A stretch of DNA of 64,000 bases from Streptomyces sp. NBC_00690 (GCF_036226685.1 NZ_CP109010.1:186001-250000); one strand, 5' to 3'; shown: positions 1-8,152, counted from the stretch's first letter. Numbers and translations are program-made. The notes: generated from the sequence alone by a model not told the origin.

Positions 1-133
1 CGGCCGCGATTCGGTCGATCGGCAGCAGCGTGCCGTCCAGGATCACGAATGCCTTGGTGGAGGCGGTGCAGGCCGCGGTCCGCAGGTCGGAAGCCAGCGC
101 GGCGAGGGCCGCACCCGCAGCAACCGCTTCAAG
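1..133 (-). pseudogene. IS5-like (DDE_Tnp_4) transposase fragment, cut by window edge
   Basis: Reading leftward from about 133, the frame ends in the stretch KAFVILDGTLLPIDRIA. This resembles the first-aspartate block (LDGT) of IS5-group DDE transposases of actinomycetes. The frame stays open upstream to about 180 but no start codon or N-terminal helix-turn-helix is recognisable before the methyltransferase stop at 211. The rest lies outside the window. It is likely a 5'-truncated remnant, though a gene continuing beyond the edge cannot be excluded. It differs from the IS transposase at 60425-61348. Confidence 0.45.
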
Positions 134-210
134 CGCTGAACACTTCGCGAAGAACCCGCTGCAGGCGGTCGCGAGCCTGCAGGTCGGCAACGACAACGAT
201 GAAAGGCGGA

Positions 211-1017
211 TCAGCGCGCTGGCTCAGACGTGCCTCGCGCCTGGTCGCGGCCGGCGACCACCAGGTATCCATCGCTCTCGGGGTCGAAGGTGGTGGACTG
301 CACCGTGAGCCCGACACTCCGCAACTGCGCCACGAGGTCCTCGTACCGGTAGGGCCAGATGGACAACCGCTCCGAGCAGGCTCGCACTGCCCCATCCGGC
401 TCGATCTGGGCGACCACGATCTCGAGGAAGTGTTCCTGATCCCAGCGCTGCTCGACCTGCCAGTAGTAGCTGACGACCGCATCGCGTTCGTCGCGGCGGA
501 TGAGTCGATCACGGACGTCTACCCGTGAGCCGGCGGAGCGCACGAGCTCCCAGTTGCGTGAGTGAAGCACAAGGCGTCCGCCCGGATTCAGCAGCCGCGA
601 CATCGCTTCCAGTGCGGTCAGGCGCCCGGCTGCGCCCTTGGCGTGTCCGAGCGAGTTGCCGACGCAGAACACCAGATCGAACGTGGAGTCCTCCAGGTGG
701 TCGGGCAGCTCGTCCCAGCTCGCGCGGAGGGCTCGAAGCGAGACACCCTGCTCGTCGGCGGCCTTCTCGGTCCGGCGAACCATCCCATTGCTGGCGTCTG
801 CGGCGACCACGTCAAGGCCAAGACTCGCGAGACCGACGGCGAGCTGGCCGGTTCCACACGCGCAGTCGAGGACGCGCGCGTTGGGCGGCAGAGAGCCCAC
901 GACATCGCTGTAGTAAACCGCGGCTGCCTTGGCGGGGGTCAACCTGTCGTCCCCGATCAGCCACTCGTATACGTCGGAAAGCGCCCCGTAACCAGCCACC
1001 GCGATAACCTCCATCAC
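211..1017 (-). CDS. Class I SAM-dependent methyltransferase
   Basis: 268 residues. A Rossmann motif I (VLDCACGTG, about residues 49-57) is followed by an acidic motif II (VVAADAS) and a motif-IV-like FDLVFCVGNS. That order is typical of small-molecule class I methyltransferases using S-adenosylmethionine. The C-terminal half (residues 170-260) has the WPYRYEDL and YLVVAGR blocks of glycine-N-methyltransferase-like proteins. The substrate cannot be told from sequence. The start MMEV lies right at the upstream gap and either Met could be used. No operon partner is visible: a transposase fragment lies downstream and a gene-free stretch upstream. Confidence 0.75.
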   Translation of the reverse strand: MMEVIAVAGYGALSDVYEWLIGDDRLTPAKAAAVYYSDVVGSLPPNARVLDCACGTGQLAVGLASLGLDVVAADASNGMVRRTEKAADEQGVSLRALRASWDELPDHLEDSTFDLVFCVGNSLGHAKGAAGRLTALEAMSRLLNPGGRLVLHSRNWELVRSAGSRVDVRDRLIRRDERDAVVSYYWQVEQRWDQEHFLEIVVAQIEPDGAVRACSERLSIWPYRYEDLVAQLRSVGLTVQSTTFDPESDGYLVVAGRDQARGTSEPAR

Positions 1018-1342
1018 TCGACGACACGCGGGCTAGACCGCGCCTGCGATTCGGACCTTGCGCCTCGCACTGTGCCGGGCCGTGTCAGCGAAGCATTGAG
1101 CAGGACCCAACCACTTCCGGCCGCTGAGACTCCACCGGATTTCGTGGGAAACCGCGACACACCGCACCGACGCAAGTCCCCACTCCACCGGCGCCCCATC
1201 GGCCACGATGGGGACCGTGGCCGGCAAGCGCGCGTTCACTGCGGAGCGCTTTAGGCACAGCCATCCAAACTGATTGCCGAAACGCCGCGTCCGGATGAAG
1301 GACCGTCAGAGACCGCCCTCTACTGCCATGAGCCAACCGCGT
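1018..1342. other. Gene-free stretch with one hairpin
   Basis: No frame here shows convincing codon bias or a known motif. A perfect 8-bp stem with a GCCA loop (CCCCATCG/CGATGGGG, 1194-1213) is the only clear structure. The left side probably contains the methyltransferase promoter, reading leftward. Confidence 0.4.
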
Positions 1343-1663
1343 TCACGGCCCCGCCGGGATTCGCTCGACGTGAACAGTAGAACTTGACAGGGAACGCCAC
1401 TCCACGACGGTCGGCAGCCGGCGGGCGAGACACCCTTCGAGGATCCCGCCGAACACGCGCAGGGCGTCCGGTGTGGAGTCCTGCGACCCGGCGTCGTCAC
1501 AGACCCGGGCGCGGCGTTCGTCGAGCGAGAGTCGCCACGCGGGCGGGAAGCATGCAGCGATGGAGGACTTGCCGCTTCCGGCCGGGCCGATGAGGACGTA
1601 CAGGCCCGGCTGGGGAGGGTGTCGGTGGGCGAGCGCGGCCGTGGTGGTCATCTCGGTGTTCAT
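1343..1663 (-). pseudogene. Truncated P-loop (polynucleotide-kinase-like) ATP-binding protein
   Basis: 106 residues from an ATG at 1663 preceded by AGGAGA. Walker A (GPAGSGKSS) sits near residue 27. It is followed by the leucine/aspartate segment (LSLDERRARVCDDAG) and the helix GGILEGCLARRLPTVV seen in Streptomyces AAA/kinase-like proteins, where the next residues are usually a DATN-type Walker B. Here the sequence departs at exactly that point (VVEWRSLSSST) and stops after 18 more residues, so the lid and C-terminal half are missing. Probably non-functional. It lies just downstream of a Pycsar-effector-like gene read in the same direction. Confidence 0.55.
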
Positions 1664-1778
1664 GAGTCTCCTGGCGGTGGTCGGCGGTGGGTGGGTGCTG
1701 AGGGTCCACCGCAACCGCCCCGGACCCAGCAACCCGAAGAGGGGGTATGGGTACGGGGCGGCACGGGCAGTCCGTCAG

Positions 1779-2240
1779 TCAGAGCGCGGCGCAGATCGCG
1801 GCCAGGGCCAGCAGGGCGAGGGCGGCGAGGATGAGATCGACCGCGCGCCTCAAGCGGCCGTACTTGCGGACCGCGATGGCGGACAGGACGCGAATGCGGG
1901 CGGCGCGGGTGTCCCCGGTCATGCAGGCGCGGATCTCGTCCTCGTCCAGGGATGCCCAGTACGGGAACGACGCGCGGTCGCGTCCGGACAGTCGCGGCCG
2001 GACGACCAGGAGCAGGAGGACGGCGGCGGCGCCCAGGGCGAGGGCGGCGAATGCACCGAAGACGCGGGTGGGGAGCGGCAGGCCGTGGTTGGCGGCTGAC
2101 GTGAGTCCAGCGAGGACTACGCCGGTGAAGGCGAGTAACAGCGAGGACTTTGCGTCGGTGCGGCTGGAAACGCGCGGGTTCGCAGAATCTGGGACCCGGC
2201 AGGGCTCGAACCGGACCGAGAGGCCGACGCTTCGCACCAT
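1779..2240 (-). pseudogene. DUF5706 / Pycsar-effector-like membrane protein, N-terminally truncated
   Basis: From residue 27 on, the protein matches the DUF5706 (Pycsar effector, PycTM-like) plan. It has RTDAKSSLLLAFTG leading into a first membrane helix, a second helix (ALALGAAAVLLLLVV), then RASFPYWASLDEDEI, a helical arm, and a C-terminal helix (LILAALALLALAAI). Such effectors bind cyclic pyrimidine nucleotides and damage the membrane after phage infection; that is family knowledge. The first 26 residues do not look like the family and are read through a tRNA-3'-end-like sequence (2190-2212). The native N-terminus was therefore probably replaced by recombination. No uridylate or cytidylate cyclase partner is in the window. 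Confidence 0.6.
2190..2212 (-). other. tRNA 3'-end-like sequence, possible attachment-site remnant
   Basis: On the minus strand this reads as a T-loop (GGTTCGAGC), a 3' T-stem (CCTGC) and an acceptor 3' strand (CGGGTCCCA). The 5' T-stem that should precede it is absent (TCCGG instead of GCAGG), so this is not a whole tRNA. A tRNA 3' end without its body is what integrases leave at an att site. It lies between the broken DUF5706 ORF and a gene of different base composition. No second copy was noticed in the window. Confidence 0.3.
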
Positions 2241-2258
2241 GAGGCGTGTGAGTTCAGG

Positions 2259-2274
2259 TCTAACTCGCGTTAGA
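2259..2274. promoter_or_regulatory. Palindrome TCTAAC-TCGC-GTTAGA
   Basis: A perfect 6-bp inverted repeat with a 4-nt centre lies 100 bp upstream of the gene at 2374 in a locally AT-richer stretch. It could be a repressor operator or a weak transcript hairpin. The bound protein is unknown. Confidence 0.3.
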
Positions 2275-2373
2275 TTACGGGCAGATCAGCCCAGGGGATT
2301 CTGGGGTGAATGGCAGCATCTGTGCGCTTTTGACTCTATGGCTGCCCAGCTGAAGTCAAGGGGGAGCCACAGC

Positions 2374-2886
2374 ATGAAGTACAAGAACGAAGCTCAGATC
2401 AAGAAGGCACTCGGGATCGAGTCCTGGAGGAACCTCTCCAAGGACAAGATGATCAGGTTCGCAGCCATGATGCCCAACATGGACACTGAGGTGGCTCTCA
2501 AGATCGTTGAACAGTTCCCCGCGTTCAAGGACTTCGCCAAGGATGCTGTGAGTGCCATCGAGAGAGCGCACGAGTCCACGCTCTCGGCCAACAACCAAAG
2601 CCAGGAACATGTCCACCGTGCCTGCCAGGAGGTCAGGGACATCCTCAAGGGCGAACTCAACAAAGACAACCTGAGCTGTGAAGAGAAGAAGTTTCTGATC
2701 GAGCTAATCCAGGAAACTGCAAGGATGCAGTTCCAAAAAGACAGCGAGAACAAGCAGTTCTTGGACGGAACGCTCAGGAAGGTGCTGGTCGGCACTGCAG
2801 CCATAGTCGCCCTCGGCGTGGCTTTCGTCGGCGGCAAGGTGATGGCCGAGACGAGGGACAGTCCCGAGGACTCCCTGGAGGCTTGA
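2374..2886 (+). CDS. Hypothetical tail-anchored membrane protein of atypical composition
   Basis: 170 residues from an ATG with GGGGGAG ten bases upstream. The body is charged and helical (Lys/Glu/Gln-rich, probably coiled). It is followed by a single hydrophobic helix (VLVGTAAIVALGVAFVGG, about residues 137-154) and a short acidic tail (SPEDSLEA), i.e. a tail-anchor or single-pass topology. Codons such as AAA, CTC and GTT make the gene clearly lower in GC than its neighbours, which suggests import from another host or a phage. Not recognised. It is read toward the recombinase operon (convergent, 11 bp from that stop). Confidence 0.6.
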   Translation: MKYKNEAQIKKALGIESWRNLSKDKMIRFAAMMPNMDTEVALKIVEQFPAFKDFAKDAVSAIERAHESTLSANNQSQEHVHRACQEVRDILKGELNKDNLSCEEKKFLIELIQETARMQFQKDSENKQFLDGTLRKVLVGTAAIVALGVAFVGGKVMAETRDSPEDSLEA

Positions 2887-2897
2887 GCTGGGCTCGG

Positions 2898-5168
2898 TCA
2901 TCGCGGCAGCTTCGCGGTGCGTTCGGGGTAGGCGGCGGTGACGTAGCGCATGGCGGTCGCCTCGGTGATGCCGAAGAGCCTCATGAGCGTGAGCGGGTCG
3001 CCGGTGGTGAAGGCTTCGTTGAGGATCCGGTCCCGGCGCAGACCGTCGAGGGTCTGTCCCTTGGGCAGGACCGTCTGCATGGTGCTCCGGTGCACGGCCG
3101 GGTAGTCCGGGTCGGGTGCGGTCTTCTGGGTGACCAGCAGGTGGGGGTTGGCGCTGGTGGGCCAGCGTTGGTGACGGTAGGTGAGCCAGTCGGCGGCGAG
3201 GCGGTGGGTGAGTGGCTCCAGGTAGAGGGTGTGCCGTCGCAGGCCGCGACGTAGTTGGAGGGTTCCGCGGGCGAGGTTCAGGTCGGCGGTGAGTGCGGTG
3301 CGGATCTCGGCGGAGGGGACAGCGTGAATGGCTGCCAGGGCGATGGCGAGCTGCGCGAACGGGGTGCTGGCTTGGTCGAGCAGGCTGGCCAGAACGTCGG
3401 AGGGGACCGGTCGGGGGATGCCGGTCAGGTCGCCCACGGGCAGGTGGCGAGCAAGGTCGCGGAAGACCAGCCGTTCGCGCTTGAGCGTCCGGAACAAGCT
3501 GCGCAAAGCGGTGGCGCGCTGGCGGCGGCCGGTCCCCTCCAGGCCGTTCATCGTGTCCTGAATGTGGTCGGCGGTGACTTCCCGCAGCGTCGTCATGCCG
3601 GTCGCCGTCCAGGCGGTGAGGGTTGGCCGCAGGGTGGTCAGGTAGCGGCGAATGCCTTCCCAGCTGCGCGGCTCGTTCTCCCGGGGGCCTTGGCCGCGCA
3701 GCGTCTGCACCCATGCGTCGACCTCCTCGGCGACGGGTTGCGGCAGCGTGGCCAGCACCTTCTCGATCCCGGCCAGATCGCGGTCCCGGTGAAGTGCGGG
3801 ATCGTCGACGAGCAGGTCACGAGCGCGCAGAAACTGGCAGACGGGCTTGGCCGCGAGATGCGTGTCCAGGTGGGCGAGGTCGTGGACGTCGCGCTCGTGG
3901 AAGGCGTTCTCGCCTCCGAGCCAGTAGCCCAGGATCGTGAGGGTGCGAATGTTCTTGTTGAAGCCTGACCCCTCCTGGTCGCGGCGTTGCTCGGCGAAGT
4001 CGTCCAGCAGCGCGGTGACCGCCTTCGTCAGCGGCAAGTCGGCCAAGGGGCGGCCCCGTAGTCGCGCTAGCACCGGTGACCAGTCGCGGCGCAGCGTGAA
4101 CAGGGCTTCCTGTCCCGCGCAGATCGTCGCCGCTTGCATCACGTCCAAGGCCGCCAGCAGGGGGCCGTCGTCCTGTGGCAACAGGCTGGTTCCGCCCGGG
4201 CCGACGGGCAGGTCGATCAGCAACTGGGTGGCGGCGGGCCGGCTCCGATCGTCGTCGCGGTAGGGGTGGCAGGCACGGCAGTGGCCAGCGCTCAGCGCCA
4301 GTCCGTCCCTGCCGCAGCGCGTGCACTGGCCCGGCTGGCGGTGACGGCTCATGCGCCAGTCTCGGCACGGGTCGCAGCGGAATCCCGCATGCGGAATCTC
4401 GGGCATCCAGGCGTTGCAGTCGCCGCACGAACGCGATGCGAGCCGTAGGTCAGGAACGGACTCGCTGACCAGCAGTCCCGCATGCAGCAGGACGATGCAG
4501 ACCACGTCGCCCGACTTCGGCAGCTCCCGCAGCAGCAGTTCGCATGTCAGCTCGGCGCCGTCGGCCTCGCGTATCGCCAGTGCGAGCCGGACCATTTCGG
4601 CGGCCTGGCAGCGCCATGCCTTGCTCATGCGGCGCTCGGCGGTCAGCACCAGCAGAGCGGATTCGGCTTTCTCCCAGCCGGACAGCTGACGGGTGGCGAT
4701 AGCGCGTGCCGTGTCGCGGGTCAGGGTGCGCGGCAGGATGAACAGGGGAAGCTGGCCCCACATCTGCGGCTCCAGCACGGCCGACTGGTCCCGCTCCACC
4801 GCGCGCTGCCTGTTCAGCTTGCGCTTCCACCCGGCACTCACCCCGGGCCCGCCGCTCTGGCTGAGCACAAGCGGATTGGCCTGGGTGGCGTAGTGGCGGT
4901 GGGTGCCAACGGTGAGCTGGAGCGCGCGCGGCCCAGCTCCCTGGATGCCCAGCGCCCACTCCGCATCGCCCTCGGCCCGGATGGCCTGCACGCACGGCTT
5001 GCACAGGCCGTCGGATCCCAGGTGCGCATCGTGACGGCAACGCGGGCAGGCTCCGCGTACGGGATGTGCGCGGGCGAACTTCTCGCAGCCGGAGCAGGCG
5101 CGCGCTGCCAGAACCGACCAGCCTCGGCACATCGAGCAGCTGCGGGCGATCCCCTTCCTCCTGGTCAT
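2898..5168 (-). CDS. Zinc-knuckle recombinase-like protein (third gene of recombinase operon)
   Basis: 756 residues. The first 90 residues and residues 240-315 carry many CxxC pairs (CSMC, CSGC, CPRC, CKPC; CGDC, CDPC, CTRC, CRAC), so at least four zinc knuckles. The C-terminal third looks like a degenerate tyrosine recombinase. It has an SAM-like helical core, then AEIRT (possible first Arg), LDGLRRDR in place of HxLR, and a final ATAMRYV tyrosine. With the His missing it may not cut DNA itself. It starts 9 bp after the HTH gene and follows a canonical recombinase, so it probably acts with them as an accessory subunit, like other multi-recombinase operons. Confidence 0.6.
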   Translation of the reverse strand: MTRRKGIARSCSMCRGWSVLAARACSGCEKFARAHPVRGACPRCRHDAHLGSDGLCKPCVQAIRAEGDAEWALGIQGAGPRALQLTVGTHRHYATQANPLVLSQSGGPGVSAGWKRKLNRQRAVERDQSAVLEPQMWGQLPLFILPRTLTRDTARAIATRQLSGWEKAESALLVLTAERRMSKAWRCQAAEMVRLALAIREADGAELTCELLLRELPKSGDVVCIVLLHAGLLVSESVPDLRLASRSCGDCNAWMPEIPHAGFRCDPCRDWRMSRHRQPGQCTRCGRDGLALSAGHCRACHPYRDDDRSRPAATQLLIDLPVGPGGTSLLPQDDGPLLAALDVMQAATICAGQEALFTLRRDWSPVLARLRGRPLADLPLTKAVTALLDDFAEQRRDQEGSGFNKNIRTLTILGYWLGGENAFHERDVHDLAHLDTHLAAKPVCQFLRARDLLVDDPALHRDRDLAGIEKVLATLPQPVAEEVDAWVQTLRGQGPRENEPRSWEGIRRYLTTLRPTLTAWTATGMTTLREVTADHIQDTMNGLEGTGRRQRATALRSLFRTLKRERLVFRDLARHLPVGDLTGIPRPVPSDVLASLLDQASTPFAQLAIALAAIHAVPSAEIRTALTADLNLARGTLQLRRGLRRHTLYLEPLTHRLAADWLTYRHQRWPTSANPHLLVTQKTAPDPDYPAVHRSTMQTVLPKGQTLDGLRRDRILNEAFTTGDPLTLMRLFGITEATAMRYVTAAYPERTAKLPR

Positions 5169-5177
5169 GACCGTTCC

Positions 5178-5522
5178 TCAGCTCGGAGGCAGCGAACGCG
5201 GCCCGCGGGCCGGGCGCGAGCGGGGGACCGGCCTCACCGGCCCCGCCGGATCGTGGTCGGCGCCGACTGCGGCCTGGCCAAAGTTCTCGACCGGTCGCGC
5301 AGCAGCGGCCGGTTCGGCCTGGAGCAGATCGCCGACCGTGCAGCCGAGCGCCGTGCACATCAGGTCCAGGTCGTCCAGGCGAACCGTGACCGGCTGGCCG
5401 CTCCACAGGGCAGCGACCTTGCTCAGCGAGGGGTTGAACCCCACTTGCTGGAAGGCGGCCAGCACCTCGCTGGGCCGCCACAGGTCGCGCTGGGCAGCGA
5501 CCATCCGCAGATTCCACTTCAC
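5178..5522 (-). CDS. Small HTH (Cro/C1-type) protein in recombinase operon
   Basis: 114 residues. The N-terminal 60 residues follow an XRE/HTH_26 pattern: DLWRPSEVLAAFQQVG, LSKVAALWSG, VTVRLDDLDLMCTALGCTVGDLL. The last block is the usual end of such domains. The C-terminal tail is Pro/Arg/Ala-rich and disordered. Its ATG overlaps the TGA of the upstream integrase (ATGA, 5519-5522), so translation is probably coupled. A role as directionality factor or autoregulator of the recombinase operon is inferred from position only. Confidence 0.65.
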   Translation of the reverse strand: MKWNLRMVAAQRDLWRPSEVLAAFQQVGFNPSLSKVAALWSGQPVTVRLDDLDLMCTALGCTVGDLLQAEPAAAARPVENFGQAAVGADHDPAGPVRPVPRSRPARGPRSLPPS

Positions 5523-6730
5523 CGCAGGTTCCCCTTGTCCATCACCAGTCGTTGGGCCGCTCGGTCACTGGCGGCCAGGTTGGCGTGCTCCGGGTCGGCG
5601 TGCGCGGTCGACATATACCGCAACGTCGTGGTCGCCCAGGCGTGTCCGAGGACCTTCTGCACCTCCCACAACGTCATCCCACGCTCGTAGTTGTGGGTTG
5701 CGCAGGCGTGGCGCAGCAGGTGCGGAAACAGGTCGGTGACCGGACCGGTCAGGTAGGCATCGGCTGCGGCGTGCAGGGTCTTGCGGAATGCCGAGGGGCC
5801 GATCGCCGGGGCGATCGGCAGGTTCAGCGCCGCCACCGTGGTGGGCTTGCGCTCGGAGGGCCACAGCGGCGCCTTCGGGTGCTCGACGTCGTCGCCGAAC
5901 TCTCCTCGGACCTCTTCGATGTACCACCACAGCAGGGCCCGGCCTTCCTGGAACATGTACGCCTCGCGGGGCCGGGGCCCCGACCCGCCCGCGCCCTTGC
6001 CGAGCACAACGAATCGGCCCCACTGGCCCGACTCCCAGTGCAGGTCGCCCATGAACACCCCGCACAGTTCGTTGGCCCGGACCCCGGACAGGTAAGCGAC
6101 CTTGGTCATCACGTAGTCACGGCAGGCGACCAGGTACTTGCGGGCATTCGGCAGATCCTCGCGCCAGCGGCCGAAGAAGTCCCGCATCGCCGTCTGCGAG
6201 GGCGGGATCCGCAGCCCGAAGTCGCCGCGGTGCCGGGGCCGATTGAACGGATCGATCGGCGACTCGATGCCATGCCCGAAACGCCGCATGATCTCGCCGG
6301 CGTAGCGCTGTTCGAGGAACGCGAAGTAGCCGTCGATCTTCCCGAACTTCGCGCGCAGGGTCGACGGCGCCCGCTTGCCCGCCCCGGCGAAGTACCGGTC
6401 GACCTCGCGGGACGAGAGTTGCCACGGCACCGTGCCGTAGTACTCGCAGACCTCGACCACCGGCTTGATCAGTCCGTCCAGGGTCTTCGGCGCCAGCCCG
6501 GCCGCGTCGCGCGCCCACTGGTACTCGGACAAGGTGTCGAGGAAGAAGCTCTCCTCATCCTGCGCCGAGATCCGGGCCTGGCGCCGCCGCTGGAGCGTGA
6601 CGACGTCCGCAAGGCCGGACTCGACCGAGACCGCCGCCGGATCGACCGGAGCGGTCGGCTCCTGAGCGGGGCGCACGAGCGTCAGCACGCGACTTTCGAA
6701 ATCTGCCACAAGCAAGCAAATTACGGGCAC
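5519..6730 (-). CDS. Tyrosine recombinase / phage-type integrase
   Basis: 403 residues. A SAM-like core-binding domain (about 80-170) precedes the catalytic domain. Catalytic residues are visible: the first Arg in SGVRANEL, the HLLRH box (HxxR), the VLGHAWATTT box with its second His, and the nucleophile in LRYMSTAH. All canonical residues are present, so it should be active. It is the first gene of a three-gene leftward operon with the HTH and zinc-knuckle genes. The true start may be the GTG at codon 8 rather than the first ATG. It may be the integrase for the element that includes the transfer operon upstream, or an independent insertion. Confidence 0.8.
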   Translation of the reverse strand: MPVICLLVADFESRVLTLVRPAQEPTAPVDPAAVSVESGLADVVTLQRRRQARISAQDEESFFLDTLSEYQWARDAAGLAPKTLDGLIKPVVEVCEYYGTVPWQLSSREVDRYFAGAGKRAPSTLRAKFGKIDGYFAFLEQRYAGEIMRRFGHGIESPIDPFNRPRHRGDFGLRIPPSQTAMRDFFGRWREDLPNARKYLVACRDYVMTKVAYLSGVRANELCGVFMGDLHWESGQWGRFVVLGKGAGGSGPRPREAYMFQEGRALLWWYIEEVRGEFGDDVEHPKAPLWPSERKPTTVAALNLPIAPAIGPSAFRKTLHAAADAYLTGPVTDLFPHLLRHACATHNYERGMTLWEVQKVLGHAWATTTLRYMSTAHADPEHANLAASDRAAQRLVMDKGNLR

Positions 6731-6763
6731 TGCACGCAGAATCTGCGAGTTACCGACTGAATC

Positions 6764-6940
6764 TCACACCATCGAGCGACGTACCGGTAACCCTGCTCTC
6801 GCCTGCTGACATGCCGTGGTGGTGCTCGCCCGGGACAGGTAGGAACCCGCGCGTACTCCAATAATCTCTGTCGTGACCGTGGCGCAGGCGTCATCGAGCG
6901 CTTTGTCGACGGTGGTGGTGGGGGAGGGGGTGGTGGTCAT
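6764..6940 (-). CDS. Short hypothetical protein, probably truncated
   Basis: 58 residues from an ATG preceded by AAGGAGA. It begins MTTTPSPTTTVDKALDDACATV and runs into ARAGLPVRRSMV before the stop. The first 35 residues look like an ordinary coded N-terminus and the tail looks like read-through of unrelated sequence, so the gene was probably cut by the event that placed the recombinase operon next to it. It is the last gene of the leftward transfer block. No function assigned. Confidence 0.4.
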   Translation of the reverse strand: MTTTPSPTTTVDKALDDACATVTTEIIGVRAGSYLSRASTTTACQQARAGLPVRRSMV

Positions 6941-6969
6941 GTGCGGGGTCTCCTTGGGCGGGAGCGGGT

Positions 6970-7000
6970 CCGGGCGGCCACCAGTGGTGTGGCCGCCCGG
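6970..7000. terminator. Intercistronic hairpin after sliding-clamp gene
   Basis: Perfect 12-bp stem (CCGGGCGGCCAC) with a 7-nt loop, 17 bp after the stop at 7018 and 29 bp before the next start. No U-tract follows, as is common for GC-rich actinomycete hairpins. Confidence 0.6.
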
Positions 7001-7017
7001 AGTCGGTGAGTGAGTTG

Positions 7018-8061
7018 TTAGTTCTGGGGCGCTTCGGCGGTGCGGTCGGCGAGGTGCTTGGCGTGGGCGTCCTGCCATTGCTGGGGGTCGTGGCCGGCGG
7101 ATGTGGCGGCGGCCCAGGCGAATTCGCCGATCTCGCCGCTGTCGAGTTCGTCGGCGGTCTCGGCGACGATCTGCGCGGCGAGGCGCGGGTCGGCAGTGTG
7201 CAGGGCGTTCAGGTAGCGGTACGCGACCCAGGCGGTCACGCCGGCTGTCGCGTGCGCGGCGAACGTCTCCGTGGAGATCTCGTCGGTCGTGCGCATCGCG
7301 TGGGTGCTGAGAATGCTCTGCTCCAGCAGGTCGCCGGCGGTTTCGCCGATGTCCTGGGTGACCTCGTGGCGGGTCCGGGACGGCTCGGCGGGGATGGCGT
7401 CAGGCATCGCGATGGCGGTGGTCGTATCCGCGGACAGGGTGTCCTGCCAGGTGGCATGGACCTGGTCGGGGGTGGTGAAGCTGTCGGTGCCGATGCCGTG
7501 ACGGCGTCGGCGGGCGGGCATCTGGGCTCCGAGGAAGTCTTCACCAACGATGAGCACGGCTTCCTGGTTGGCGGTGATACGGACGCGGACGATGTCGTCG
7601 GCTGCGGTGAAGCGGGCCAGGAGATGGGTGTCGAGCGCGGGGAACGGCACGCCCTCATCGGTGAGCTGCTCGATGACGCTGCGCAGGGCGCCCCGCCAGT
7701 CGATGAAGATCGACGTAGGGGCGGCGATGCCGAGGTCGCTGAAAGGTGTGGTGAACCGGACCCGGTCCTCGGTAACGGTCAGGGTGACCGGAGTCTGGCC
7801 GGGCTGAGCGGCGATCCACTCGCGCAGGGACGGTAGCGAGCCGGCGGAGATGGTGCGCCGGGCGAACAACTCACTGTCCAGGCCCTGGTGTCGGTACCGG
7901 GCTGCAGCAATGGTGTAGCGGTCGCTGGCCACCGCGTACAGGAAAGTGGCGTCCGCTTCCAATCGGATGCCTGCCAGTTGGGGGATGGAGTTGCCTCCGA
8001 CGTGATTGATGGTGCGGTCGATGAGGCGGCCGAGCTGGTGGGCGTTGATGGTGACAGTCAC
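7018..8061 (-). CDS. DNA polymerase III beta (sliding clamp)-like protein
   Basis: 347 residues from a GTG with AAGGAG upstream. Residues 1-55 show the clamp domain-1 pattern (IPQLAGIRLEAD, then VASDRYTIAAAR). Residues 115-200 fit a second clamp domain (FTAADDIVRVRIT, then AVLIVGEDFLGAQMP). The last 130 residues are helical and not clamp-like. Chromosomal DnaN forms a ring that tethers the replicase. A plasmid-borne, divergent copy may serve element replication or synthesis after transfer; that role is inferred. It sits in the transfer operon between a truncated small gene and a DUF6197 gene. Confidence 0.6.
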   Translation of the reverse strand: MTVTINAHQLGRLIDRTINHVGGNSIPQLAGIRLEADATFLYAVASDRYTIAAARYRHQGLDSELFARRTISAGSLPSLREWIAAQPGQTPVTLTVTEDRVRFTTPFSDLGIAAPTSIFIDWRGALRSVIEQLTDEGVPFPALDTHLLARFTAADDIVRVRITANQEAVLIVGEDFLGAQMPARRRRHGIGTDSFTTPDQVHATWQDTLSADTTTAIAMPDAIPAEPSRTRHEVTQDIGETAGDLLEQSILSTHAMRTTDEISTETFAAHATAGVTAWVAYRYLNALHTADPRLAAQIVAETADELDSGEIGEFAWAAATSAGHDPQQWQDAHAKHLADRTAEAPQN

Positions 8062-8107
8062 GGGGAGTCTCCTTGGGATCGTGTGGCAGGGGCCGGGCGG
8101 CCTGGCC

Positions 8108-8135
8108 CGCACCCGACTGGGTGGGTTCGGGTGCG
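8108..8135. terminator. Intercistronic hairpin
   Basis: Perfect 9-bp stem CGCACCCGA/TCGGGTGCG with a 10-nt loop, 17 bp after the stop at 8153 and 46 bp before the clamp start. Confidence 0.5.
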
Positions 8136-8152
8136 AGGCAGGTGGTCCGGGG

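Noticed and set aside
2190..2280. Complete tRNA gene
   Set aside because: Only T-loop, 3' T-stem and acceptor 3' strand fit; no anticodon or D arm in the right place.
1747..2373. N-terminal extension of the tail-anchored protein
   Set aside because: Arg-rich shadow of the DUF5706 gene; a strong ribosome site supports the ATG at 2374.
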